A stretch of 64,000 nt of DNA from Halosegnis longus (GCF_009663395.1 NZ_QKNW01000001.1:1364001-1428000); one strand, 5' to 3'. Numbered from the stretch's first letter, positions 35,625-45,032 are shown. Notes: generated by a model from the sequence alone, not told the origin. Made by a program: numbers and translations.

Positions 35625-36460
35625 TCGGCCAGCGCCGGGGCGACCGAGACGGCGCTCGCGGGGCGCTCGATGGTGTCGGTGCCCCAGACGCCGGCGACGC
35701 CAGCGTCGGCCAGTTTCGAGCGCGCGTTCGCGGCGAACATCGGATGGAGGCAGGTGACGTACACCTCGCCCACGTCGCGCTCGTGGAGTTGGCCGATGGC
35801 GGCCGACATCGTGGAGCCGGTCGCGACGATATCGTCGACGAGCACGACCGTCCGGCCCGCCGGTTCCGTACCCGACGGCTCGACGGTCACGTCGCCGGTG
35901 TCGTACGAACGGGTCTTCTCGAAGTAGTCCGTGCTCCCGTCGCCGTACGCCTCACACACGGTTTCTGCCAGCCCGATTGCGCCCTCGTCGGGGGCGAGAA
36001 ACAGCGGGTCATCGAGATCGGGGAGCGGTTCGGCCAACTGCGGTGCGGCATCGACCACGTCGAACGGTACGTCGAAGAACTCGCCAATCGCCGGCTCGTG
36101 CGGATTCACCGCGACGACGCGGTCCGTGCTCGCCGAGAGGGCGCGAGCGACCGCGCGCGCCGACACCGGCTCGCCGTCGCGGAACGACTTGTCCTGTCGC
36201 GCGTACCCCATGTACGGGAGGACGGTCACCACCTCGTCGAAGCTCTCCCGGGCGAGGTCCTGCAGTTGAAGCAGTTCGAGGTGTGCCTCGGCGGAGGTCG
36301 TCGCGGCGACGATGATGGCGCGGTCGCCGCCCGCGTCGGGCACTCGGAGCTTGAACTCACCGTCGGCGAAGTGTTCCGTCTCGACGACGGCGAGCGGTTC
36401 GTCCAGTTGGTCGGCGAGCGCGGCGGCGAGCGACTGTGAGGCCGACCCCGGCAGTATCAT
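35615..36460 (-). CDS. prs: Ribose-phosphate pyrophosphokinase (PRPP synthetase)
   Basis: Makes PRPP from ribose 5-phosphate and ATP, for nucleotide and histidine synthesis; the his genes lie nearby. At 281 residues it is of the short archaeal type. The flexible loop LPYMGYARQDKSF and the PRPP-binding loop VVLVDDIVATGST are both intact, as is GEPVSARAVA. The start at 36460 gives a canonical N-terminus. Its 3-prime end overlaps the convergent metalloprotease gene by 10 bases. Confidence 0.94.
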   Translation of the reverse strand: MILPGSASQSLAAALADQLDEPLAVVETEHFADGEFKLRVPDAGGDRAIIVAATTSAEAHLELLQLQDLARESFDEVVTVLPYMGYARQDKSFRDGEPVSARAVARALSASTDRVVAVNPHEPAIGEFFDVPFDVVDAAPQLAEPLPDLDDPLFLAPDEGAIGLAETVCEAYGDGSTDYFEKTRSYDTGDVTVEPSGTEPAGRTVVLVDDIVATGSTMSAAIGQLHERDVGEVYVTCLHPMFAANARSKLADAGVAGVWGTDTIERPASAVSVAPALADYF

Positions 36461-36707
36461 GTCCGACCGTGCCGCCCGCTCGCTAACAAGTGTTGTTCTT
36501 CGCCCCGCTTCTCGTTGGCTCGATGAGCTTCACGCGGTGACCGCCGACTGCCGATGACAACACCTCGGAAGCCCCTGCGCCGCTACGGTCGGTGCGACGG
36601 CTGCGCTCCTCGCTTCGCTGCGGTGCTTGCTCGTTCGCGCCGTCCCGTAGCGACGCAGCCCCTTCCATTCCCTCCCACCCTGGACTCTCCGGGTAGCCGT
36701 CGGTCGG
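36461..36707. other. Gene-free GC-rich gap, possible dispersed repeat
   Basis: No gene-like frame is convincing between prs and the propeller gene. Both strands carry short open frames of Arg/Ser/Ala-rich composition. The stretch around 36560-36690 (with GCTTCGCTGCGGTGC) resembles the GC-rich dispersed sequences that many haloarchaeal genomes carry between genes. I see no terminal repeats that would mark an insertion element. Confidence 0.35.
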
Positions 36708-37481
36708 CTACTCGGGTCGTGCAGTCGGGACTGCAAGCCGGCGTGCACCCGGAAGCCCGAGAACGCGCGAGCGCCACCCGTCGCCGGCGTCGGCGAGGAA
36801 GGTGCCGTCGACCGTGATGGCGTAGATGCCGTCGGCGGTGAGTGCGGCGTCGGCCACCTCGCCGGGCGCGTCGAGGTCGCGCCACTCGCCGTCGCGTTCG
36901 AGCACGTTCCCCGAATCGGTGACGGCGAGCAGTCGGCGCTCGCCGGTCACGACTGCGCGGAAGCCCCCGTCGCGAATCAGTTCCCAGTCTGGCCCGCGAA
37001 ACAGCCCGTCGGCGGTCGCGGCGTACTTGCTGGACATGTCCCGCACCGCATCCAGGCCACGAGAGCGGCCGTCGAAGCCGACGACGCCCGACTCGGTAGC
37101 GACGACGCCGTCGCCGATTGCTGTCGGGTGCTCGACCTCGGCGAGTGTCGTCCATCCCCCGTCGTCGTAGCGGGCGAGCCGACCGTCGCCGGCAGCGACG
37201 ATACCGCCCGAGAAGCCGACGACGGTCGCGCCCGGGAAGCCGAGGGCCTGATTCCCGTCGTCGGTGAGCTGTCGAATCTCGTCGGTCGCGGCGACGACGC
37301 GGCCGTCGTCCGTTGCTACGTCGGTCGCCGACTCGCGCACCGCCAGCCCGAACTCCCCCACGAGGTCGCCCGAGACCGAAACCCGGGCGAGGCCGGCATC
37401 GGTGGCGACGAAGGCGGGGCGGGCGGAGCCGCCGGCGTAGACGCGTTTCTCCTCCAGCGAGATGTCCTCGTCTGCGCTCAT
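36708..37481 (-). CDS. HVO_0234-type beta-propeller protein
   Basis: A 257-residue cytoplasmic protein. It has repeated motifs of about 40 residues with the pattern hydrophobic-AAxDGhhR or VVATESGVVGFDG, which predicts a beta-propeller of five or six blades. ATG 37481 (MSADEDISLEEKRVY) is used; the frame is open much further up but without homology-like features. The name follows recalled Haloferax volcanii synteny. It has no catalytic motif and probably acts as a binding scaffold. Confidence 0.75.
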   Translation of the reverse strand: MSADEDISLEEKRVYAGGSARPAFVATDAGLARVSVSGDLVGEFGLAVRESATDVATDDGRVVAATDEIRQLTDDGNQALGFPGATVVGFSGGIVAAGDGRLARYDDGGWTTLAEVEHPTAIGDGVVATESGVVGFDGRSRGLDAVRDMSSKYAATADGLFRGPDWELIRDGGFRAVVTGERRLLAVTDSGNVLERDGEWRDLDAPGEVADAALTADGIYAITVDGTFLADAGDGWRSRVLGLPGARRLAVPTARPE

Positions 37482-37562
37482 ACCCGGCCTGTCACCGCTG
37501 CGGACAAAGCCGTGTCTCTTCGGACCGATACCGACTTTGGCGCGCCCGCGAAAGCAGTCGGC

Positions 37563-38921
37563 ATGAAGGTCTTCGGGTCGAGCGGGGTCCGCGGCGTCGT
37601 CGGAGAAACCATCACGCCGGCGTTCGTCGGCCGCGTCGCCAAGGCCGCCGGCTCCACGCTCGGTGCCGAGACGGTCGCCGTTGCGCGTGACACCCGTCGC
37701 ACGGGGGAGATGCTGGCCGACGCCGCCGCCGGTGGGTTGGCCGCCGTCGGCAGCGACGTGCACCGACTCGGCGTCGCGCCGACGCCCGCCGCGCAGGCGT
37801 ACGCCGAACGCGAGGGCGTTCCCGTCGTGATGATAACCGCGAGTCACAACCCGCCCGCGTACAACGGCGTCAAGCTCGTCGGCCGCGACGGCATCGAACT
37901 GTCGCGCGACGCGCTCGAACGCATCGAGGACCGCCTGCTCGCCGACCGCTACGAGACGAAGGCGTGGGACGAGACGGGCGAGAGCGAGCGGGTCGAGAAC
38001 ACCCGCCGCGCGTACGTCGACCAACTGCTCGCCGCCGTCGACCGCGAACGAATCGCCGACGCCGACCTGACGGTCGCACTCGACCCCGGCCACGGTGCCG
38101 GCGCGCTCACCTCGCCCGAGTTCTTCCGCGAACTCGGCTGCCGGGTCGTCACCGTCAACGCCCAGCCGGACGGCCACTTCCCCGGCCGCGACCCCGAACC
38201 CGTCGCCGAGAACCTCGCCGACCTCGGCGCGCTCGTCCGGGCGACCGACGCCGACGTGGGGATCGCCCACGACGGTGACGCCGACCGCGCCATCTTCTAT
38301 GATGAACACGGCGACTACATCGAGGGTGACGCTACGCTCGCCGCGCTCGCCGAGGCGCGACTCGATGCGGGCGACACCGCCGTCTCTGCGGTCAACGTCT
38401 CCCAGCGGCTCGTCGACGTGACGAATCGCGTCGGTGCCGACCTCGAACTCACGCCGATCGGCTCGACGTACATCATCACCCGCATCCGCGAACTCCAGAA
38501 CGAGGGCGAGACCGTCCCCGTCGCCGGCGAGGGGAACGGGGGGATTCTGTTCCCGAACTACCGGCTCGCGCGCGACGGGGCCTACACCGCCGCCAGCTTC
38601 CTCGAACTGCTCGCCGACCAGCCCGCAAGCGCGGCGGTCGCCGACTACGGGGGCTACGTCAACGTCCGGCGCAACGTCGAGTACGACTCCGACGCCGAGC
38701 GCGAGGCACTACTCGCGGCCGTCGAGGAGTACGCCGCCGAGGCCGACGCCGAGCCGACCACGACCGACGGCTACCGACTCGACTACGGCGACGCGTGGGT
38801 GCTCGCGCGCCCCTCGGGAACGGAGCCGGTCGTCAGAATCTACGCCGAGGCGCGCGACCGCGACCGCGCCGAGTCGCTCGTCGAGGGGGTTCACGACCGT
38901 CTGCTCGCCGCGCTCGAGTAG
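37563..38921 (+). CDS. glmM: Phosphoglucosamine/phosphohexose mutase family protein
   Basis: A 452-residue alpha-D-phosphohexomutase, likely converting glucosamine 6-phosphate to the 1-phosphate for UDP-GlcNAc used in surface glycans; mannose/glucose activity is also possible. Motifs: active-site S94 in ITASHNPP, metal loop DGDADR, sugar loop GEGNGG and phosphate loop RPSGTEP. The ATG at 37563 is strongly preferred over the longer frame. The name is tentative because archaea have several mutase paralogues. Confidence 0.87.
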   Translation: MKVFGSSGVRGVVGETITPAFVGRVAKAAGSTLGAETVAVARDTRRTGEMLADAAAGGLAAVGSDVHRLGVAPTPAAQAYAEREGVPVVMITASHNPPAYNGVKLVGRDGIELSRDALERIEDRLLADRYETKAWDETGESERVENTRRAYVDQLLAAVDRERIADADLTVALDPGHGAGALTSPEFFRELGCRVVTVNAQPDGHFPGRDPEPVAENLADLGALVRATDADVGIAHDGDADRAIFYDEHGDYIEGDATLAALAEARLDAGDTAVSAVNVSQRLVDVTNRVGADLELTPIGSTYIITRIRELQNEGETVPVAGEGNGGILFPNYRLARDGAYTAASFLELLADQPASAAVADYGGYVNVRRNVEYDSDAEREALLAAVEEYAAEADAEPTTTDGYRLDYGDAWVLARPSGTEPVVRIYAEARDRDRAESLVEGVHDRLLAALE

Positions 38922-38931
38922 TCTAACGGAC

Positions 38932-40062
38932 TCAGGGTTCGGGCGTCGAATCGAGCGCTTCCTCGAGCGCCGCGCGCTCTGCCCGACACGCCTCCAACTG
39001 CGGTTCGACCTCGCCGGCTCGGAGGCGGTCGCGCTCGTCGTCGGTCAGCGTTTCGAGGGCCTCGGCCGCCTCGCGGAGCCGTTCGTAGTCGGTCTCGCTC
39101 GGGAGCGACCGCACCGCCCGCAGCGCGGCCAGCGTCTCCTCGTCGGCAAACCGGTTGCAGACGGCGATGTACTCCTTACACTCGTACTCCAGTTCGCCGG
39201 CTTCCGGCGGCGGGTACGCGACCGTCAGCGGGGAGGCGTCCAGATTCGCGAGATACGTCTGGTTCGTCGCCACGAACCGGTTCAAGTCGCCCGGATTGTC
39301 GACGTAGTGGCCCAGCTTCTCCGCGGAGTAGTCGGCGTACTCGAGCAGCTGCTTCACCGACTCCTCGCCGACCGGGTCGTCGGCGATGTACTCGCGCATC
39401 CGTGTCGGCGGGTCGCGAAACCCCACGAGCGGGTAGCTGTCGGCGCTCTCGATGACGCCGAACAGCTCGCGGGCCGACGCCTCCCGCTTGAGCCGCTCGA
39501 AGTCGGCGAGTACGCCTTCGTTGTACCGTTCGATGGGGTCGCGCAACTGCTCGACGGGCGCACCGAGGTCGGCGTCGCCGAGTTCGAGCAGTCGCTCGTC
39601 GGCCTCGATTTCCTCGTCCAGCGTGTCGAGACGGTCGCGGGCCGCACGGCGCGTCTCTCGTAGGAGTTCCTCGGCGGCCTCCCACTCCACGAGCAGGTCG
39701 GCGTACTCGCGGGCGGGGTCGAGCGCCTCGCGGGCGTTCTCGAAGTCGCTCGCCGAGAGCCGGTTCACGTGGACGGCGTCGTCGGCCGCCTCGAACGCCT
39801 CGTAGGCCGGCATCGACTCGTCTAACTCCTCGGTCGCCGAGGCGACGGCCTCCTGAAACTGGATGTACTCCTGGAAGCCGGTGCCGGTCGCGGACTCCTC
39901 GTTGTCCGCGAGCAGCCGGCGAAAGCGCCGGTATGCGCCGGTCGTCTGCCGGACGGCCGACTCCCCGCCCGCCTCTTCGACTGCCTCGCGCACGCGCTCG
40001 TACTCGTCCGCGGCCCGGCGGAGCGCGGCGCGCGTGTGTTCGGGGTCGGGGGCGTCACTCAT
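38932..40062 (-). CDS. Haloarchaeal coiled-coil hypothetical protein
   Basis: A 376-residue soluble protein, highly acidic and helical, coupled to hisI by ATGA. Long heptad-rich segments (for example [17 protein letters not shown] and [15 protein letters not shown]) predict coiled coils. A middle region ([21 protein letters not shown]) seems globular. No nucleotide-binding motif is seen. It is conserved next to hisI in other haloarchaea, from memory (perhaps the group called DUF7118). Function unknown. Confidence 0.72.
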   Translation of the reverse strand: MSDAPDPEHTRAALRRAADEYERVREAVEEAGGESAVRQTTGAYRRFRRLLADNEESATGTGFQEYIQFQEAVASATEELDESMPAYEAFEAADDAVHVNRLSASDFENAREALDPAREYADLLVEWEAAEELLRETRRAARDRLDTLDEEIEADERLLELGDADLGAPVEQLRDPIERYNEGVLADFERLKREASARELFGVIESADSYPLVGFRDPPTRMREYIADDPVGEESVKQLLEYADYSAEKLGHYVDNPGDLNRFVATNQTYLANLDASPLTVAYPPPEAGELEYECKEYIAVCNRFADEETLAALRAVRSLPSETDYERLREAAEALETLTDDERDRLRAGEVEPQLEACRAERAALEEALDSTPEP

Positions 40063-40433
40063 CCGTCGCCGTACACCTCCTCGGGGTCGAAGACGCGCTC
40101 GCCGACCTCCTCCCCGTCGAGGGTTCGGTGGAAACAGGACTCGAAGCCGGTGTGACAGGCTCCGCCCTCCTGTTCGACCACGTACAGCAGAGTGTCGGCG
40201 TCGCAGTCGACGCGAATCTCCTCGACGGATTGGGTGTGGCCCGAACTCCCGCCTTTGTGCCAGAGTTCCTCGCGCGAGCGGGAGTAGTAGTGTGCCTCGC
40301 CCGTCTCGCGGGTGCGTTCGAGCGCCTCCTCGTTCACGTACGCGAGCATGAGGACGGTGCCGTCCGCGGCGGATTGGGCGACGGCGGGGACCAGTCCGTC
40401 CTCGTCGAACTCGACCGTCACGGATTCGCTCAT
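40059..40433 (-). CDS. hisI: Phosphoribosyl-AMP cyclohydrolase
   Basis: Third step of histidine synthesis: opens the adenine ring of phosphoribosyl-AMP. The 124-residue single-domain form (not fused to HisE) has the family blocks [33 protein letters not shown], the metal-binding DCDADT and the zinc cysteines in [12 protein letters not shown]. Stop overlaps the start of the coiled-coil gene. The promoter would lie between this gene and the divergent RHH gene. Confidence 0.95.
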   Translation of the reverse strand: MSESVTVEFDEDGLVPAVAQSAADGTVLMLAYVNEEALERTRETGEAHYYSRSREELWHKGGSSGHTQSVEEIRVDCDADTLLYVVEQEGGACHTGFESCFHRTLDGEEVGERVFDPEEVYGDG

Positions 40434-40492
40434 ACCGCGAGTGGGTCACCCCGCCGAATAGGTCTTTTCACCCGTGGCAACGTCTGACGAAC

Positions 40493-40500
40493 GTTTATAC
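40493..40500 (+). promoter_or_regulatory. TATA box of the RHH gene
   Basis: GTTTATAC lies about 27-30 bases before the ATG at 40527, in the gap shared with the divergent hisI promoter. Confidence 0.45.
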
Positions 40501-40526
40501 GCGTGGAACAGGGAGTACCGATAAGC

Positions 40527-40937
40527 ATGGGCAACAAGAACAAGACCATCTCCTTCCGGGTCAACGAGGACGCGTTCGAGACCCTGCGCGAGATTGCCGA
40601 ACAGCGCGACATCTCGCTGTCGGCGGTGTTTCGCGACTACGTCGAGACGCTCGTTGCCCACGACGGACAGGTAGAGGTCGTTCCCGAACACGAAATCGGC
40701 GACACGGACGCCGACGAGGAGTCGTTCCCGCCGAAGGTCGAGGTGCCGAAGAGCTTCATCCGCGAACACGAGCGGCTGGAACTGGAAGCCGAGCACCTGC
40801 GTGAACAGCTCGACGAGTACAAGCGCTACGTGACGAAGCTCTCCCAGCAGCTGGAAGACGAGTCCGACGAGGAGGTCATCCAACTGGAGGACCTCGACGG
40901 CGAACAGGAAGACGAACCCTCCTTCCGGCTCGGCTAA
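40527..40937 (+). CDS. Ribbon-helix-helix / coiled-coil protein, likely DNA-binding
   Basis: A 136-residue protein. Residues about 5-45 (KTISFRVNEDAFETLREIAEQ and onward) fit a ribbon-helix-helix, with a beta strand followed by two helices. A linker and a long coiled coil (EHERLELEAEHLREQLDEYK) and acidic tail follow. ATG 40527 (MGNKNKTISF) is preferred over an in-frame start eight codons earlier. It may regulate transcription, but no operator is known. Confidence 0.72.
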   Translation: MGNKNKTISFRVNEDAFETLREIAEQRDISLSAVFRDYVETLVAHDGQVEVVPEHEIGDTDADEESFPPKVEVPKSFIREHERLELEAEHLREQLDEYKRYVTKLSQQLEDESDEEVIQLEDLDGEQEDEPSFRLG

Positions 40938-41122
40938 CTCCTCGCGTTCGATGGGTTGATATACGCCACCCAACTACCGGTAGGTCCGGAGTTGCGTACG
41001 CCCGACAGCGGCGCGAACCCCCTTCCTTCGAATGCAGATATCGCCGACGGCGACGGTATCGTATCTCCACCGGAAGATTCGTCTGCCGGGCGTCAGACGC
41101 GGCGCTGTCCGGCGATTTTCCG

Positions 41123-41740
41123 TTAGCGCGCCTCGATAGTGACACGACCGCTCGTCGCACTCCGGAGTCGGTCGCGGAGACCGGCGGCGTCGGCCACCGG
41201 CACCGACACCACGAACTGCACGTCCTCGCCGTAGTCGGCCTCGTACTCCACGTCCGCCGAGTCGAGGACGCCGCGAACCGTCCCGGAGTCGTCGTACGCG
41301 ACGGTGGCGGCGAACCGCTCGTGTGGCTCGCGCTCCGTGGTGCCCGCCGCGTCGACCGCATCCTTGACGGCCTGTCCGTAGGCGCTGACCAGTCCGCCGA
41401 CGCCGAGGTTCGTCCCGCCGTAGTATCGGGTCACGACGACGGCGACGTTCTCCAGTTCCTGCCCCTGTAAGACGTTCAGCGCCGGTTTACCCGCGCTGCC
41501 GGATGGCTCCCCGTCGTCGCTGCTGTACTCGCGAAACGGGTCCGCCCGGACGCGGTAGGCGGGGACGTTGTGGGTCGCGTCGCCGTACTCGCTCCGGACC
41601 TCCTCGATGAACGCTTCCGCGGCCTCGGCCGACTCGACCGGCCGGACGTGGCCGATGAACTCCGAGCCGCGCACCTCGAAGGAGGCCCGTGCCGCGCTCG
41701 CGACGGTCCGGTAGCTGTCCCGGTCGTCGCCCTCGCTCAT
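41123..41740 (-). CDS. IMPACT/YigZ family protein
   Basis: A 205-residue protein. The IMPACT domain blocks are SEFIGHVRPVESAEAAEAFI, a DGEPSGSAGKPAL stretch and VVVTRYYGGTNLGVGGL. The C-terminal part is the DUF1949-like ferredoxin fold. Eukaryotic IMPACT regulates translation; the archaeal role is unknown. Its start overlaps the stop of the ACT-domain gene (ATGA), indicating co-transcription. Confidence 0.92.
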   Translation of the reverse strand: MSEGDDRDSYRTVASAARASFEVRGSEFIGHVRPVESAEAAEAFIEEVRSEYGDATHNVPAYRVRADPFREYSSDDGEPSGSAGKPALNVLQGQELENVAVVVTRYYGGTNLGVGGLVSAYGQAVKDAVDAAGTTEREPHERFAATVAYDDSGTVRGVLDSADVEYEADYGEDVQFVVSVPVADAAGLRDRLRSATSGRVTIEAR

Positions 41741-42240
41741 TCGAGTTCGAGCTTCCGGACGAACTCCAGCGTCTGGATGTCGGTCACCAGTTCCCCGGGG
41801 AGGGGTTCGTCGGTGACGACGTAGAGCTTCGGCTCGTCGGTGAACTCGGGGTCCTCGGAGATGGTCTGTCGAATCGAGATATCGTGTTCGGCGATGGCGG
41901 TCGTGACGGCCGCGACGATGCCCGGCACCTCGGCGGTGTTCGGGTGGATGGTCAACACGGTCAAGCCGAGCACCGGCGCGAGGTCCATCAGCGAGGGAAT
42001 CGCGGAGATGTTCCGGAAGACGCGTTCGAGTTCCGGGTCATCGAGGATGGCGTCGGTCGTCGCGTCGACCACCCGGCGGTCCACGCCCACCTCCCGCGCC
42101 AGCCCGGTGTTGGGGATTTCGATGCCCCCCGAGACCACCCGCCCGTCGGCGTTGACGGAGAAGCCGCGTTCGAGCAGCAGTCGCACGACTGCCCGCTGGC
42201 CGGGCGAGTCGGCGAACTTCGCCATGATTTCGTCGAACAT
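41737..42240 (-). CDS. Regulator with helix-turn-helix and ACT domain (amino-acid metabolism)
   Basis: A 167-residue protein of the COG2150 type. The N-terminal half has a helix-turn-helix region (NTGLAREVGVDRRVVDATTDA). The C-terminal half is an ACT domain (TVLTIHPNTAEVPGIVAAVTTAIAEHDISIRQ), usually binding an amino acid. It probably senses an amino-acid level and regulates genes. Co-transcribed with the IMPACT gene. Confidence 0.85.
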   Translation of the reverse strand: MFDEIMAKFADSPGQRAVVRLLLERGFSVNADGRVVSGGIEIPNTGLAREVGVDRRVVDATTDAILDDPELERVFRNISAIPSLMDLAPVLGLTVLTIHPNTAEVPGIVAAVTTAIAEHDISIRQTISEDPEFTDEPKLYVVTDEPLPGELVTDIQTLEFVRKLELE

Positions 42241-42333
42241 ACGTGGGCGTTGTGGCCTCGGGGTTTGGCTGTTCCGCTCGTCTGTCCGTTGGTGGCTTTT
42301 TGACTTCTCTAGACGCTCTGGTGTTTACCCTCG

Positions 42334-42400
42334 GAAAGCTCCGGGCGTGTCGTCTGGTGATTGGTCTGTTGGGACCAACTCGAAAGCCCCGGGCGTGTCG
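42334..42400. repeat. Direct repeat pair GAAAGCYCCGGGCGTGTCG
   Basis: Copies at 42334-42352 and 42382-42400 differ at one base and are separated by 29 bases. Similar GAAAGCCCC-type words occur between genes in many haloarchaea; I have not checked how often in this genome. Confidence 0.6.
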
Positions 42401-42700
42401 CGGTCTCCCCGTGACATATCGGTCACTCGCTTCGCTCGTTCCCGATAGTGGTCACGGAGCCGACCAAACACGCGCGACACGCCCGCCCCTTTCAGTCCAC
42501 CCACACCGCCCACGAGCCTCCCCAACCGACTCACTCACTGCGTTCGTTCGTCCCTCGCGACGACGGGCGCGCACGAGGCGCGCCGGCTCACGCCACCGCA
42601 TCGCTTGATTGGGCAACCGTGGCGGTGGCCTACCGCACCGCGCCTCTGGCGCGTGTGCGGTGTGGGGAAAGGTTGGTGCGGTCGCGGTGCTGGTCCCTAA

Positions 42701-42786
42701 GCCAAGCAACGAGAGTGGTCACGGTGCTGTCGAAGTCAGTGTAAACAACGCGGTCTCCGAGCCAAGCAACGAGAGCGGTGTCGGTG
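42701..42786. repeat. Direct repeat pair, 60-base period
   Basis: GCCAAGCAACGAGAGYGGT begins at 42701 and again at 42761, with similarity continuing for a few bases. It may be a remnant of a tandem duplication or a repeated binding site. Confidence 0.55.
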
Positions 42787-42892
42787 TTGAATCTGAATCT
42801 ACCGGTGGTGCTGTAGAGACAATCGTAGCGACAACACCCAGAACTGCCATCAAAACCAGCACACCAACAACAACCACACCCTCACAGCAACG

Positions 42893-42902
42893 AATTAATA
42901 CG
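42893..42902 (+). promoter_or_regulatory. TATA box of the zinc-finger gene
   Basis: GAATTAATAC lies about 26 bases before the ATG at 42924, giving a leaderless mRNA. It also supports the later start of this gene. Confidence 0.45.
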
Positions 42903-42923
42903 AGGGCCAAACCCACAACGACC

Positions 42924-43502
42924 ATGCGCGAGGTAGCCGGCTGTGACTTCTGTGGCGAACCGCCCACCGGAACGTTCGACGTGCTCCCGGCAAAGTACGA
43001 CCCCGACGGCGACGGGAAACGCATGGTCCTGTGTTCTCACTGCCGGGACGCGCTCGCGTCCATCCTCGACCCGCTGCTCGACGCGAAGACCGCTACCGAC
43101 GTGGAGCCGGGCCGCGAGGACGTTGCCACGCGCACTACCGAACCGTCCGATACTGCCCTCGACGGCGATCCGGAGCCGACGGTCCCGGACGCCGAAGAAC
43201 GTACGCAACCGGAGTCGGATGCAGTCGACGCCGACACGGACACGGACGAAGCAGACGGCGATGAACTGGACAGCCAGGAGTCGGACGCGGCCGACGAGCA
43301 GGACCGAACGACCGTGCCGTCGGGCTACCGGAAGGTGGTCCGATTCTTGGATGGGCGCGAACTCCCGATTGCGCGCGCCGACGCCGTGGAGATGGCCGCC
43401 GGAGCCTACGACCTCGCCGAGTCGCAGGTCGAAGAGATTCTGGAGGAAGCGGACGCGCGCGGGCGACTCCGGGTCGCCGGCGACGAACTCCGCCGGCCCT
43501 AG
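42924..43502 (+). CDS. Protein with N-terminal zinc finger and acidic linker
   Basis: A 192-residue protein; ATG 42924 ([16 protein letters not shown]) is preferred over a much longer frame because of the TATA box and because the earlier part has no gene-like features. CDFC and CSHC (about 7 and 39) form a zinc finger. A 100-residue Asp/Glu/Thr-rich, disordered linker follows, then a C-terminal helical domain ([17 protein letters not shown]). Its stop shares CTAG with the convergent hisB stop. Function unknown. Confidence 0.73.
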   Translation: MREVAGCDFCGEPPTGTFDVLPAKYDPDGDGKRMVLCSHCRDALASILDPLLDAKTATDVEPGREDVATRTTEPSDTALDGDPEPTVPDAEERTQPESDAVDADTDTDEADGDELDSQESDAADEQDRTTVPSGYRKVVRFLDGRELPIARADAVEMAAGAYDLAESQVEEILEEADARGRLRVAGDELRRP

Positions 43503-44086
43503 AGCGTCCCCTTCGTCGAAGGAGTGTCCGTCCGGCGCTCGTCGTAGCGGGTGGCGTCGTCCAGCGCGCGGGCGACGGCTTTGAACAGCGCCTCGATTTC
43601 GTGGTGGGCGTTTCGCCCCTCGATTCCGGCGTGGAGGGTGACGTTCGCGTGCATCGCGAACGACTCGAAGAAGTGGCGGGCCATGTCGCTCGTGAACTCG
43701 CCGACCTGCTCCTGTGAGAAGTCGCCGTCCCACTCGAAGTAGGGGCGACCGGAGATGTCGAGCACGACGGAGCCGACGGCCTCGTCGAGCGGAACGCGAC
43801 GGTCGGCGTACCGCACGATGCCGCGCTTGTCGCCGACGGCGTCGGCGAACGCCTCGCCGAGCGTGATGGCCACGTCCTCGACGGTGTGGTGGTCATCGAT
43901 GTCGAGGTCGCCGTCACACCGGACGGTCACGTCGAACAGGCCGTGGGTGGCGACGGCCCGAAGCATGTGGTCGAAGAAGCCGATACCGGTGTCGATGGTG
44001 GCGTCGCCGTCGCCGTCGATGGCGACCGTCACCTCGATGTCCGTCTCGCCGGTGGTGCGGGTGACCGCCGCCGTTCGCTCGCTCAT
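43499..44086 (-). CDS. hisB: Imidazoleglycerol-phosphate dehydratase
   Basis: Histidine synthesis: dehydrates imidazole glycerol phosphate to imidazole acetol phosphate. A 195-residue single-domain form. Metal-binding motifs [11 protein letters not shown] and [11 protein letters not shown] are intact, with GIGFFDHML in between the first strands. Length fits the family. It is convergent with the zinc-finger gene and separated from hisA by 229 bases. Confidence 0.95.
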   Translation of the reverse strand: MSERTAAVTRTTGETDIEVTVAIDGDGDATIDTGIGFFDHMLRAVATHGLFDVTVRCDGDLDIDDHHTVEDVAITLGEAFADAVGDKRGIVRYADRRVPLDEAVGSVVLDISGRPYFEWDGDFSQEQVGEFTSDMARHFFESFAMHANVTLHAGIEGRNAHHEIEALFKAVARALDDATRYDERRTDTPSTKGTL

Positions 44087-44190
44087 ACGCGACGTTCCGC
44101 GGGCGACGGCATGACGGTTGTGGTGGTCGGCGGCGTCAGGGCGCGATAACCGTCCTGCCGACTAAGTGGCTGGAGACGTGGTGTCGTGGT

Positions 44191-44358
44191 ATGCTTCAGG
44201 CAGTCGTCCCACGGGTCATGCGGCTGGCGGCGCGTACCACTCCGCAACTGCTGGCCTCATCCCCGGTGACGGCCGCCGCGGCCAGCGGACTCGTCTACGG
44301 CCTGCTCCGCGGGCGTCAGACCGACATCGCCGCTTCGAGCGTGAACTTTCCCTCATAG
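44191..44358 (+). CDS. Possible 55-residue protein in the hisB-hisA gap
   Basis: An ATG frame reading MLQAVVPRVMRLAARTTPQ, with a hydrophobic Ala-rich centre and an Arg-rich end. Its last 43 bases overlap the end of hisA on the other strand. No ribosome-binding site or TATA box is clear. It may be a real small membrane-associated protein or chance. Confidence 0.28.
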   Translation: MLQAVVPRVMRLAARTTPQLLASSPVTAAAASGLVYGLLRGRQTDIAASSVNFPS

Positions 44359-45032
44359 AGCGCGGTGCCGACGACGACCGCCGCCGCACCCACCTCGCGG
44401 AGCGTCCGGATGTCATCGAGCGTCGCGACGCCGCCGGAGGCGATGACCGGAATCTCGACCGCCTCGGTGACGGCCTCGATTGGCCCCCGGCGCACGCCCG
44501 TCAGTTGCCCTTCTACGTCCACGTCGGTGAAGAGGATGCCCGCCGCGCCCAACTCCTCGTAGCGTCCGGCCGCCTCTGCGGGGTCGAGTCCCGTCCCCTC
44601 GGTCCAGCCGTCGACGACGACCTCGCCGTCCTTGGCGTCCAGGCTCACGATGACGCTGTCGGCGTACATCTCCGAGATGCGCGTGACGATGTCGGGGTCT
44701 TCGACGGCGGCGGTACCGAGAATGACGCGGTCGACGCCCAGCGAGAGTAAGTCGCCCGCGTCCGAGGCGGTGCGAATCCCGCCGCCGACCTGCACCGGCA
44801 CGTCGACGGCCTCGACGATGGCCTCGACCGCGTCGGCGTTGACACGCTCGCCCTCGAAGGCCCCGTCGAGGTCGACCAGATGGAGGATTTCCGCGCCGGC
44901 GTCGACCCAGCGTTCGGCCGCCTCGACCGGATCACCGTACTGGGTACCGGTGTCGCGCTCGCCACCGACCAGCTGGACCACCTCGCCGTCCTGCATATCG
45001 ACGGCGGGGATGACGGAGAAGGAATCGTACAT
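44316..45032 (-). CDS. hisA: ProFAR isomerase (HisA)
   Basis: Histidine synthesis: isomerises N-(5-phosphoribosyl)formimino-AICAR-phosphate (Amadori rearrangement). A 238-residue TIM barrel. Catalytic aspartates are the D in VIPAVDMQDG and the D in LFTDVDVEG; the phosphate loops are VQVGGGIRT and VIASGGV. ATG 45032 (MYDSFSVIPAVD) is used; a longer frame exists but is not plausible. Confidence 0.95.
   Translation of the reverse strand: MYDSFSVIPAVDMQDGEVVQLVGGERDTGTQYGDPVEAAERWVDAGAEILHLVDLDGAFEGERVNADAVEAIVEAVDVPVQVGGGIRTASDAGDLLSLGVDRVILGTAAVEDPDIVTRISEMYADSVIVSLDAKDGEVVVDGWTEGTGLDPAEAAGRYEELGAAGILFTDVDVEGQLTGVRRGPIEAVTEAVEIPVIASGGVATLDDIRTLREVGAAAVVVGTALYEGKFTLEAAMSV

Larger units (their letters stand above)
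42241..42923. other. Gene-free 683-base gap with short direct repeats
   Basis: No convincing gene. Two copies of the 19-base GAAAGCYCCGGGCGTGTCG lie at 42334-42352 and 42382-42400. Two copies of GCCAAGCAACGAGAG lie exactly 60 bases apart at 42701 and 42761. The last 80 bases are A/C-rich (CAACAACAAC type). Small frames are open on both strands, but none has a start signal. The TATA box of the next gene is at the right end. Confidence 0.5.

Noticed and set aside
42609-42923. A 105-codon N-terminal extension of the zinc-finger protein.
   Set aside because: It lies over direct repeats and A/C-rich DNA, and a TATA box at 42893-42902 is placed correctly for the ATG at 42924.
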